Part shown: piece after piece, positions 8,700 through 16,766 of the stretch | How positions within the stretch are numbered: the stretch's first letter is position 1 | Layout: every line of letters begins with the position of its first letter | DNA from: Cellvibrio polysaccharolyticus | GTDB taxonomy: Bacteria > Pseudomonadota > Gammaproteobacteria > Pseudomonadales > Cellvibrionaceae | DNA length: 64,000 nt | Assembly (NCBI RefSeq): GCF_015182315.1 | Contig: NZ_PRDL01000001.1 | Coordinates: forward strand, 3,928,501-3,992,500 | Direction of reading: 5' to 3' | The notes under the pieces: model-generated | What the model saw: only the letters and a program-made list of their open reading frames with translations | Told to the model about the DNA's origin: nothing | The model's database searches: none | Program-made: the position numbers and the translations under genes

Positions 8700-8735
8700 G
8701 GCGCCCTGACCGAAAGGTCAAGGCGCCTTTTTTTT
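8700..8735 (+). terminator. Leader terminator (attenuator) upstream of nirB
   Basis: GGCGCC, one mismatch, and TGACC are capped by a GAAA tetraloop and mirrored by GGTCA and GGCGCC, then eight T residues (8728-8735). It is a textbook intrinsic terminator. It sits only about 30 bases before the nirB start and downstream of the sigma-54 promoter, so it must be read through for nirB expression. Nitrate-bound NasR is the likely antiterminator. Confidence 0.85.
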
Positions 8736-8766
8736 GCTTAAAAAAACCGGAGAACCGTGGAAAACC

Positions 8767-11325
8767 ATGAAAACAAATACAACAAATTCGTCCCTGCCGG
8801 TGCTGGCCATTGTTGGTAATGGCATGGTGGGTCATCACTGTGTCGAGCAACTTCTGGCACAGGGTGCGCTGCAACATTATCAAATCCATGTCTTCGGCGA
8901 AGAAAGCCGCAGAGCCTACGACCGGGTACACCTGTCCGAATATTTCAACGGCCGCGATGCAGAATCGCTGGCGTTGAGTGACGCGTCGCTGTATCAGGCT
9001 CCAGGCATCACGCTGTTTTCCGGCTTGCAGGTACAGGAAATTGACCGTACCGCCAAACAGCTGATTACCTCGAAAGGAAATTTCGCTTACCACACCCTGG
9101 TGCTGGCCACCGGTTCCTATCCTTTCGTGCCGCCCATTGAAGGTGCCGAAGGTGATGCGCGTCTGGTGTATCGCACCCTCGATGACCTCGACAGCATTCG
9201 CGCCGCTGCCAACGTTTCGCGCCGTGGCGTGGTGATCGGTGGTGGTCTGCTCGGCCTCGAAGCCGCCAATGCCTTACGCAGCCTCGGCCTTGAAACCCAT
9301 GTCGTGGAATTTGCTCCGCGTTTGATGCCGGTACAGTTGGATGGCGAAGGCGGTGGCGCCCTGAAAGCGCGTATCGAAGAACTCGGCGTATCGGTGCATT
9401 TGAACAAAGCCACCCAGGCGATTGTTGCCGGCAACGAATACCGCTACCAGATGCAATTTGCCGACGACACCTTGCTGGAAACCGACCTGATTGTTTTCTC
9501 CGCCGGTATTCGCCCGCAAGATCATCTGGCTCGTCAATGCCATCTGGACATCGCGCCCCGTGGCGGTATCAGCATCAACAACGATTGCCGCACCAGCGAT
9601 GAATCCATTTACGCGATTGGTGAATGTGCGGCCTGGAACGAACGCATTTTCGGACTGGTTGCACCCGGTTACCAAATGGCGAGAAACGTGGCGGCACTGC
9701 TGTGCCAGCAACCGTCTTCGCCTTTTACCGGTGCCGACATGTCCACCAAACTGAAATTACTCGGTGTAGACGTAGGCTCCATTGGCGATGCGGCGGGCAA
9801 CACCCCCGGCTCACGCAGCTACCGTTTTATTGACGAAGCCAACGCCTGTTATCGCCGCCTGGTCGTTTCTGCCGATGGCAAAAAAGCGCTGGGCGCTATT
9901 CTGGTTGGCGACAACAGCTACTACGACACCTTGTTGCAATACGTGAATAACGGCATTGATTTACCCGCCGACCCGGCCGGACTGATTTTGCCAAGCAACA
10001 GTGCAACACCGGCATTGGGTGTTGATGCGCTGCCCGCCACCGCTACCATTTGCTCTTGCCACAACGTTAGCAAAGGCGCGATTTGCGATGCAGTTGATGC
10101 CGGTTGCCAGGACATTGCTGAATTAAAAAGCTGCACCAAAGCAGCCACCGGTTGCGGCGGCTGTGCGGCTTTGTTGAAGCAGGTTTTTGAACACGAACTC
10201 ACCGCGCGCGGCGTGGAAGTTGATAAAAGTTTGTGCGAACACTTCAGCTACACCCGCCAGGAGCTGTACGACATTGTGCGCGTGGAAGCCATCGAAAGTT
10301 TTGATGAACTGCTCGCTCGCCACGGCAAAGGGCACCTCGGCTGCACCATTTGCAAACCTGCCGTGGGCTCCATTCTCGCCTCTTGCTGGAACCGCCCGAT
10401 CATGAACAGCGCGCTGGTGCCTTTGCAAGACACCAACGACACCTTCATGGCCAACATGCAGAAAAACGGTACCTACTCCATCGTACCGCGTATTCCCGCC
10501 GGAGAAATTACTCCGGATGCGTTAATCGCCATCGGCCAGGTGGCCAAAAAATACGATCTCTACACCAAAATTACCGGTGGCCAGCGTATCGATTTATTCG
10601 GCGCGCAATTGCATGAACTGCCGGACATCTGGAGTGAATTAATTGCCGCCGGTTTTGAAACCGGCCACGCCTACGGCAAATCTACCCGCACCGTTAAATC
10701 CTGCGTCGGTAGCACCTGGTGTCGTTACGGTGTGCAGGACAGCGTGCAAATGGCGCTGGACATTGAGCACCGCTACAAAGGTTTGCGCGCACCGCACAAA
10801 TTGAAATTTGCCGTGTCCGGTTGCACCCGCGAATGTGCGGAAGCGCAGAGCAAGGACATCGGCGTGATTGCCACCGAAAATGGCTGGAACCTGTACGTGT
10901 GCGGCAACGGCGGTATGCGCCCGCGTCACGCCGAATTGTTTGCCACTGACCTCGATGATGCAACGCTGATTCGTTACATCGACCGCGTGCTGATGTTCTA
11001 CATTCGCACTGCCGACAAATTGCAGCGCACTTCGGTATGGCGCGAGTCGCTTGAAGGCGGCCTCGACTACCTCAAAGCGGTTGTCATTGATGATAGCCTC
11101 GGCCTTGCCGCCGAGCTGGAAGCACAAATGCAACTGATTGTTGACCGTTACGAATGCGAATGGACCAACGCCATCAGCGACCCGGAAAAACTCAAGCGCT
11201 TCCGCACCTTTGTTAACGACCAGGCCGCCGATGATGACATTCGTTTTATCCGCGAAAGAAATCAACGCCGCCCTTTACCCGCCTATGAACCGCAATTGAT
11301 CGCCATTGCCGAGGAGATTGTTTAA
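8767..11325 (+). CDS. nirB: Assimilatory NADH-dependent nitrite reductase, large subunit
   Basis: This 852-residue cytoplasmic enzyme reduces nitrite to ammonium. The order is: an FAD/NAD(P)H pyridine-nucleotide oxidoreductase module (residues about 10-320, with VVIGGGLLGLEAANAL); a BFD-type [2Fe-2S] domain (CSCHNVSKGAI...GCGGC, about 430-480); a second BFD-like segment (LGCTICKPAVG); and the C-terminal sirohaem/[4Fe-4S] sulfite/nitrite reductase domain with its four cysteines (SCVGSTWC and SGCTRECAE). The frame opens at TTG 8734 inside the attenuator T-run. ATG 8767 was chosen instead, with GGAG 14 bases upstream, an unusually long spacing. It overlaps nirD by one base (TAATG). Confidence 0.97.
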   Translation: MKTNTTNSSLPVLAIVGNGMVGHHCVEQLLAQGALQHYQIHVFGEESRRAYDRVHLSEYFNGRDAESLALSDASLYQAPGITLFSGLQVQEIDRTAKQLITSKGNFAYHTLVLATGSYPFVPPIEGAEGDARLVYRTLDDLDSIRAAANVSRRGVVIGGGLLGLEAANALRSLGLETHVVEFAPRLMPVQLDGEGGGALKARIEELGVSVHLNKATQAIVAGNEYRYQMQFADDTLLETDLIVFSAGIRPQDHLARQCHLDIAPRGGISINNDCRTSDESIYAIGECAAWNERIFGLVAPGYQMARNVAALLCQQPSSPFTGADMSTKLKLLGVDVGSIGDAAGNTPGSRSYRFIDEANACYRRLVVSADGKKALGAILVGDNSYYDTLLQYVNNGIDLPADPAGLILPSNSATPALGVDALPATATICSCHNVSKGAICDAVDAGCQDIAELKSCTKAATGCGGCAALLKQVFEHELTARGVEVDKSLCEHFSYTRQELYDIVRVEAIESFDELLARHGKGHLGCTICKPAVGSILASCWNRPIMNSALVPLQDTNDTFMANMQKNGTYSIVPRIPAGEITPDALIAIGQVAKKYDLYTKITGGQRIDLFGAQLHELPDIWSELIAAGFETGHAYGKSTRTVKSCVGSTWCRYGVQDSVQMALDIEHRYKGLRAPHKLKFAVSGCTRECAEAQSKDIGVIATENGWNLYVCGNGGMRPRHAELFATDLDDATLIRYIDRVLMFYIRTADKLQRTSVWRESLEGGLDYLKAVVIDDSLGLAAELEAQMQLIVDRYECEWTNAISDPEKLKRFRTFVNDQAADDDIRFIRERNQRRPLPAYEPQLIAIAEEIV

Positions 11326-11687
11326 TGCAAAACACAGCTTCTGCAAACCTGCCCCGCTGGAAAACGATTTGCAAACGCGATGATCTGGTCGCCAACTCCG
11401 GCGTGGTTGCCCGCGTTGAAGACCAGCAAGTCGCACTTTTTTACTTGCCGGGATTAACTGAACAAAATGTTTTTGCGGTAGGCAACCGCGACCCGAAATC
11501 CGGAGCCAATGTCATTGGCCGCGGTTTGACGGCGCATATCAACGGCGAAGTGGTAGTCGCATCGCCTTTGTACAAACAACATTTTTGTTTGAGCAGTGGT
11601 CGCTGCCTGGAATATCCCGAGCAGCAACTACCGGTGTGGCAAACACGCATTAACGGCGAGCATGTAGAAATCTGCCTGGCAGATTGA
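11325..11687 (+). CDS. nirD: Nitrite reductase small subunit
   Basis: This 120-residue Rieske-fold small subunit partners NirB. Its Cys/His cluster ligands are absent, as is normal for NirD. It starts on the last base of the nirB stop (TAATG), so translation is coupled. Typical features are the N-terminal WKTICKRDDL, the central NVFAVGNRDPKSGANVI and the C-terminal LYKQHFCLSSGRCLEYPE blocks. Confidence 0.95.
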   Translation: MQNTASANLPRWKTICKRDDLVANSGVVARVEDQQVALFYLPGLTEQNVFAVGNRDPKSGANVIGRGLTAHINGEVVVASPLYKQHFCLSSGRCLEYPEQQLPVWQTRINGEHVEICLAD

Positions 11688-11722
11688 TCAAGGCGCGTTT
11701 ACTTTTTCCTGAGGAGTTTTCC

Positions 11723-12535
11723 ATGTCCTATGTCGTTCCCTCCGAATTCGTCACCAAAATGGTGGATGCCGGTGAATCCAAAATTTACATGGCAACCCGC
11801 GATGTGGTGATCCGCGCGTTTATGGCCGGTGGCATTCTCGCGCTGGCGGCAGTATTTGCGGTCACGGTAACCGTACAAACCGGCATGCCGATTCTCGGTG
11901 CTATTTTGTTTCCGGTCGGTTTTTGTATTTTGTACCTGATGGGTTTTGATTTATTAACCGGTGTTTTTGTATTAACACCGCTGGCCTGGTTTGACAAACG
12001 CCCGGGAGTAACAATCAAAGCTATTTTGAAACACTGGGGCTGGGTTTTTCTCGGTAACTTTTTGGGTGCCTTTCTGGTTGCGGTACTAATGGCCATTGTA
12101 TTCACCTACGGATTTTCTACCGACCCCGGCATCGTTGGCGAAAAAATTTCCCACATCGGTGAAGACCGCACCCTCGGTTACAAGGAATATGGCGCAGCCG
12201 GCATGCTGACGATTTTTATTCGCGGCGTACTGTGCAACTGGATGGTATCGCTCGGTGTGGTCGGCGCAATGGTATCTACCACCGTTGGCGGCAAGGTTAT
12301 TGCTATGTGGATGCCAGTGATGTTGTTTTTCGCCATGGGCTTTGAGCATTCGATTGTAAACATGTTTTTGTTTCCTTTTGCGTTGCTGATGGGCGGCGAT
12401 TTTTCGGTGATGGATTACATCATCTGGAATGAAATTCCGGTGGTACTGGGCAACCTGGTGGGCGGTTTGACACTGACCGGACTCACGCTTTACACCACCC
12501 ATATGAAAACCGGTTCCAAACGTCAATTCAGTTGA
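11723..12535 (+). CDS. nirC: Formate/nitrite transporter family protein (NirC-like)
   Basis: This 270-residue member of the FocA/NirC channel family should form a pentamer in the inner membrane and carry nitrite for NirBD. Six membrane segments are visible, with the family blocks PVGFCILYLMGFDLLTG, WVFLGNFLGA, RGVLCNWMVSLGVV and GFEHSIVNMF (the pore histidine). The ATG at 11723 was chosen because GAGGAG lies just upstream. An in-frame start at 11684, inside the end of nirD, would add 13 residues. Substrate choice (nitrite rather than formate) rests on the nirBD context. Confidence 0.92.
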   Translation: MSYVVPSEFVTKMVDAGESKIYMATRDVVIRAFMAGGILALAAVFAVTVTVQTGMPILGAILFPVGFCILYLMGFDLLTGVFVLTPLAWFDKRPGVTIKAILKHWGWVFLGNFLGAFLVAVLMAIVFTYGFSTDPGIVGEKISHIGEDRTLGYKEYGAAGMLTIFIRGVLCNWMVSLGVVGAMVSTTVGGKVIAMWMPVMLFFAMGFEHSIVNMFLFPFALLMGGDFSVMDYIIWNEIPVVLGNLVGGLTLTGLTLYTTHMKTGSKRQFS

Positions 12536-12542
12536 TCTCTGT

Positions 12543-14309
12543 ATGAACAGTTTGCACTCACCACTTGCTCCCGCTGCGACTCGCTCGCAGTTGGAGGTTA
12601 ACGCCGGACAATGTTCCGACCGCGGCCGTAAACCCTCCAACCAGGATTTTTACGGCTTGCGTGTGCCTGGCGAACCGCTGCTGTCTACCAAAGGCATCGC
12701 CATCGCGATTGCCGATGGCATCAGCAGCAGCGATGTCAGCCACGTGGCCAGCGAAACCGCTGTCGCCAGTTTTCTGGAAGATTATTTTTGTACGCCGGAA
12801 ACCTGGTCGGTAAAAAAATCGGCGCACCGGGTGTTGAGTGCAACCAACAGCTGGCTGCAAGCGCAAACACGCCACGGCCCGCACTACGGTGATAACGACC
12901 GTGGTTATTTATGCACGTTCAGTGCACTGATTTTAAAATCGGTTACTGCTCATATTTTGCATGTGGGCGATACCCGTATTTACCGCCTGCGCGACCGGCA
13001 ACTGGAACAAATTACCAGTGATCACCGGGTGCGTGTTTCGCACAGCCAAAGTTACCTGGGCCGTGCGCTCGGCCTCGACTCTCATGTAGAAATTGATTAC
13101 CACACCCTGACCCTGCTGGAAGGCGATACGTTTATTCTGGCAACCGACGGTATTTACGAATTTGTTGATAAAGCGCTGCTGATCAGCACCGTACAAGATC
13201 ACAAGGCCGATCCGGAAGAGGCTGCCCGTTTACTGGTCAGCCATGCACTGGAAAGGGGCAGCGATGACAACCTGACGGTGCAAATTGTTCATATTGAATC
13301 CTTGCCGGTGCCCGACGCTGAAGAAATGCGTCACTACAGCACCAGCTTGCCCTGCCCGCCCTTGCTGGAAAAAAACGCCCTGTTTGACGGCTTCAAAATT
13401 CTTGATCCGCTCTATGCCAGCAGCCGCAGCCATGTGTATCTCGCACGCGAAATTGCCACCGATGCCCAGGTCGTTTTAAAAATCCCCTCGCTCGATTTAC
13501 GCCACGACCCGGTGTACCTGGAGCGACTGATGCTGGAAGAATGGATTGCCAGACGCATTCACAGCCAGCACGTTATTCAAGCCTTTACCAAACATGAGCC
13601 ACGGCAATTTTTGTACACCATCAGTGAGTTCATTGACGGTATAACCCTGACGCAATGGATCCAGGAAAACCCGCGCGCGCCACTGGAAACGATGATGTCA
13701 CTGGTGCAGCAGATTGCACGCGGCTTGCAGGCGTTTCACCGGCTGGAAATTTTGCACCAGGATATCCGCCCGGAAAATATTCTGATTAACCGCGATGGCG
13801 TGGCCAAGATCATTGATATGGGTTCGGCCAAAGTGGCCAGTATTTCTGAAACAGCGGCACTGGATATCGCGCCGGAATTTCCCGGCACACTGCAATACAT
13901 GGCGCCGGAATATTTTCGTGGTGATGAAGGTATTTATGCGTCGGATATTTTTTCCCTGGCGGTTGTTATCTATCAGATGCTGACCGGAAAATTGCCTTAC
14001 GGAACTGACGTAGCCCGCCTCAGCTCCCGGTCAAAAGTCAATAAACTGGTTTATCAACCGGCGCGACTGACTCGCCAGGACCTGCCGCCCGGCATCGATA
14101 CCATTTTGCAAAAAGCCTTGCATCCCGATCCGCACAAGCGCTTCCCGGAGCTGTCAGAGTTTATACACGCCCTGAACCATCCGCATGCCAGCGAATGGCA
14201 ATGCACATCCATACCCTTGATTGAAAGAAACCCGCTGATTTTCTGGCAATGTTTAAGCGTCAGTTTGTTAATTGCCTTGCTGGTGGTACTGAATTTGCAA
14301 CTGAACTGA
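12543..14309 (+). CDS. PP2C phosphatase / Ser-Thr protein kinase fusion, membrane anchored
   Basis: This 588-residue protein carries two opposed activities. Residues about 18-260 form a PP2C-type phosphatase with metal-site aspartates in IAIADGISSS, GDTRIYR, ATDGIYEF and SDDNLTV. Residues about 285-545 form a protein kinase with ATP-binding Lys313 (VVLKIP), a catalytic loop HQDIRPEN (Asp407) and DMG in place of DFG (Asp425). The glycine-rich loop is degenerate (YASSRSHVYLAR) and the usual loop lysine is arginine. One hydrophobic helix ends the protein (IFWQCLSVSLLIALLVVL). It starts seven bases after nirC, so it is cotranscribed with nitrite assimilation. Such fusions are known beside nas/nir genes in pseudomonads. 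The substrate is unknown. Confidence 0.9.
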   Translation: MNSLHSPLAPAATRSQLEVNAGQCSDRGRKPSNQDFYGLRVPGEPLLSTKGIAIAIADGISSSDVSHVASETAVASFLEDYFCTPETWSVKKSAHRVLSATNSWLQAQTRHGPHYGDNDRGYLCTFSALILKSVTAHILHVGDTRIYRLRDRQLEQITSDHRVRVSHSQSYLGRALGLDSHVEIDYHTLTLLEGDTFILATDGIYEFVDKALLISTVQDHKADPEEAARLLVSHALERGSDDNLTVQIVHIESLPVPDAEEMRHYSTSLPCPPLLEKNALFDGFKILDPLYASSRSHVYLAREIATDAQVVLKIPSLDLRHDPVYLERLMLEEWIARRIHSQHVIQAFTKHEPRQFLYTISEFIDGITLTQWIQENPRAPLETMMSLVQQIARGLQAFHRLEILHQDIRPENILINRDGVAKIIDMGSAKVASISETAALDIAPEFPGTLQYMAPEYFRGDEGIYASDIFSLAVVIYQMLTGKLPYGTDVARLSSRSKVNKLVYQPARLTRQDLPPGIDTILQKALHPDPHKRFPELSEFIHALNHPHASEWQCTSIPLIERNPLIFWQCLSVSLLIALLVVLNLQLN

Positions 14310-14407
14310 TAATTGGATTTATAAAAGAAAAATAGCCGCCCTCTCGGCATTGCACTGGCGAAATGGCTTCTATAACGCAACCCTGATTGATGACACCGGA
14401 GACATGT

Positions 14408-15166
14408 ATGAGCACAAAAGTATGGCTGGTTGGTGCCGGCCCTGGCGATCCGGATTTACTGACATTAAAAGCGGTAAAAGCGCTGGCGCAAGCCGATGTG
14501 GTGCTGGTGGATGATCTGGTCAATCCGCAAGTGCTGTCGCACTGCCCCAACGCTCGCATTATTCACACCGGCAAACGCGGCGGCTGCCGCACCTCCACGC
14601 CGCAGGACTTTATTCAACGCATGATGCTGCTCTACGCCAAACAGGGTTTGAATGTGGTGCGTTTGAAAGGCGGTGATCCGTGTATTTTTGGCCGCGCCGG
14701 CGAAGAAGCCCAATGGCTGGCAGACAACGGTATTGCCAGTGAAATTGTTAACGGTATTACCTCCGGTTTGGCGGCTGCCACCAACTGCGGCATTTCACTG
14801 ACCCATCGCGGTGTGGCCAGCAGCGTAACCCTGGTAACCGCACACGCCGAAGATGGCAGCATGCCGGATCTCGCCGGGCTGGCACAGCAAGGCGGTACGG
14901 TGGTGGTGTACATGGGCATCGCCCGTTTGTCGCGTATCGCTCAACAATTACGCGATGGCGGACTGCGCGCTGACCTGCCGGTTGCTATGATTGGTAATGC
15001 GACCCTGCCCGACCAATATCAGATTATTTCCACCCTCGCCACCATGGAAGATGACGCCAAACGCGCCGCCCTGAAAAGCCCGGCGATCCTGGTATTTGGC
15101 GATGTTGTCGGTAAACAAATTTCCGGTACAGCTTTTGCTTCTGAATATCGGTACGCACAGTCGTAA
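14408..15166 (+). CDS. cobA: Uroporphyrinogen-III C-methyltransferase (sirohaem pathway)
   Basis: This 252-residue SUMT adds two SAM-derived methyl groups to uroporphyrinogen III to give precorrin-2, the sirohaem precursor. Hallmarks are VWLVGAGPGDPDLLTLKAV, the VRLKGGDPCIFGRAGEE block, and VNGITSGLAAA. It is a stand-alone methyltransferase without the CysG dehydrogenase/chelatase half. The ATG at 14408 has GGAG about six bases upstream. Its place in the nirBDC cluster fits supply of sirohaem to NirB. Confidence 0.95.
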   Translation: MSTKVWLVGAGPGDPDLLTLKAVKALAQADVVLVDDLVNPQVLSHCPNARIIHTGKRGGCRTSTPQDFIQRMMLLYAKQGLNVVRLKGGDPCIFGRAGEEAQWLADNGIASEIVNGITSGLAAATNCGISLTHRGVASSVTLVTAHAEDGSMPDLAGLAQQGGTVVVYMGIARLSRIAQQLRDGGLRADLPVAMIGNATLPDQYQIISTLATMEDDAKRAALKSPAILVFGDVVGKQISGTAFASEYRYAQS

Positions 15167-15178
15167 TTCGATACTTAC

Positions 15179-15218
15179 AAACCGGTTGCCGGTCACCCTG
15201 GTGATTGGCAACCGGTTT
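15179..15218 (+). repeat. Long hairpin between cobA and nasR
   Basis: Perfect 12-base arms (AAACCGGTTGCC at 15179-15190 and GGCAACCGGTTT at 15207-15218) enclose a 16-base loop that itself contains a short stem (GTCACC/GGTGAT). The hairpin lies 13 bases after the cobA stop and ends 19 bases before the nasR start. There is no T-run. It could dampen readthrough, set RNA stability, or bind a regulator. Confidence 0.6.
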
Positions 15219-15237
15219 ATCACCAGAGCATGTTGTT

Positions 15238-16539
15238 ATGTCCAGATCCGCTGCCGCCGAGTCCTCTTCCAGCCTGCACTTTTTTCTCGCTGCCCGCCGT
15301 AGCGAACTGCACGGGCTGGAACACCTGCAAGCCATTTGCGAACTGGTCACCAACGTCTGCCAGCTGGTGCACGTGCTGCAAAAAGAACGTGGTTACTCCA
15401 ACCTCTATTTAAGCCGCCGCCACCAACCGCACCACCCGCTGCTGGGCGAATTGCAGGAACAATCGCAACACAAGGATTTGCTACTGCGCCGCTTGCTCGA
15501 GCGCATGGACAAGGAACTCACCGAAGGCGCCGACCGCGCCCGCCTGCTGAACTGCATCGCCTGCGCGCTTTACCGCCTCGAAGGTTTGCAGCCATTGCGC
15601 TGGCAAATTCGCGAATGCCGTACTTCTACCGATGAAGCCGGCCGCGAATTCACCCGTCTGATTGGCAGCTTGTTATCGGTGGTATTTGAAGCCGCCGACA
15701 GCGCCCTGGACGCCGACATCACCCACAGTCTGGTAGCGCTGTTCAACTTTATGCAAGGCAAGGAACTCAGCGGCCAGGAACGTGCGCTCGGGGTGATGGG
15801 CTACATGGCCGGTCACTTCAATCAGGATTTTCAACAACAACTACGAACCCTCACCGACGCCCAAACGCGCAGCTTTGCCCTGTTCAACCAACATGCCCCA
15901 ACGGCAGTGTTACCCGCCTGGGATGACGTGCAACATTACACCGAGCAGGTACAACGGCTGCGCGCCATTGCATTGAATACCCGCCCCGGCGACCTGCTGG
16001 ATCATGGGCTGGCAGAAGTCTGGTTTGAGTTATGCACCTTGCGCATTGATGCCATGCACAAAGTGGAGCACGCCCTGGCGTCCCATATTGAGGTGCAATG
16101 CCAACAGAAAATCGATGCCGCCAGGCTGGAGATGGACAACCATCAATTACAGCTGCATCGCCTGAAAGACAAAGCCGATACCCACGGCAATAGCGCGAGA
16201 ATTTTTAACATCCAGACCCGCCCTTTCGACTTACCGGTACAGGACGGCATCACCGAAGAATTGGAGCGCTCGATGCTGGATATCTTGCAGGAGCAACAAC
16301 TGCTGATTCAAACCCGCGATGACGCACTGCTCCAGGCAAAGCGTGCACTGGATGAACGCAAGGATATCGAAAAGGCCAAATGGCTACTGGTAAAACACCA
16401 TCACCTCACCGAAGCGGCCGCCCACGACCGCCTGCAACGCGCGGCCATGGAAAACGGCATCTCGCTGGCTGACGTTGCCCATCAGTTTCTCGAGCAGCTG
16501 GCGAAACAAAAAGGCACGGATAAACCTGCCAGGCCCTGA
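15238..16539 (+). CDS. nasR: Nitrate/nitrite-sensing transcription antiterminator NasR
   Basis: This 433-residue protein combines an N-terminal NIT nitrate/nitrite sensor domain (residues about 35-290, beginning LVHVLQKERGYSNLYL) with a C-terminal ANTAR RNA-binding domain (about 365-420, with ALDERKDIEKAKWLLVKHH and DRLQRAAMENG). In Klebsiella, nitrate-bound NasR grips a leader hairpin and prevents intrinsic termination of the nas operon. Here the matching leader is at 8657-8735 in front of nirB. The start at ATG 15238 avoids an 11-residue extension reaching into the upstream hairpin. The gene is probably the last of the nitrite cluster proper. Confidence 0.9.
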   Translation: MSRSAAAESSSSLHFFLAARRSELHGLEHLQAICELVTNVCQLVHVLQKERGYSNLYLSRRHQPHHPLLGELQEQSQHKDLLLRRLLERMDKELTEGADRARLLNCIACALYRLEGLQPLRWQIRECRTSTDEAGREFTRLIGSLLSVVFEAADSALDADITHSLVALFNFMQGKELSGQERALGVMGYMAGHFNQDFQQQLRTLTDAQTRSFALFNQHAPTAVLPAWDDVQHYTEQVQRLRAIALNTRPGDLLDHGLAEVWFELCTLRIDAMHKVEHALASHIEVQCQQKIDAARLEMDNHQLQLHRLKDKADTHGNSARIFNIQTRPFDLPVQDGITEELERSMLDILQEQQLLIQTRDDALLQAKRALDERKDIEKAKWLLVKHHHLTEAAAHDRLQRAAMENGISLADVAHQFLEQLAKQKGTDKPARP

Positions 16540-16627
16540 TGCGCCGGTGTCATCACCGCAATACCGACGCATCGAACCGGCCAGGCAAACCGCTTAAGAC
16601 GTCCGATATCAGCGGCTTACCTGGCCG
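16538..16627 (+). terminator. Nested inverted repeats after nasR
   Basis: GATGCG (16538-16543) pairs with CGCATC (16568-16573) around an inner CGGTG/CACCG stem. Beyond it, CGGCCAGG (16578-16585) pairs with CCTGGCCG (16620-16627). Neither is followed by T residues, so they may slow or block readthrough by structure alone. Confidence 0.35.
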
Positions 16628-16766
16628 CCCACCTCACGCCCGCCCACCCTCCTGATAATAGCGACGGCATCTGCTATCTTGTAGAATGCCCCATCAGTTA
16701 CAGATTAATACGCCAACTTGCCATCAAAAAGCGATTAATGCCCCTTGCTTGTACGAGACAGAATTC

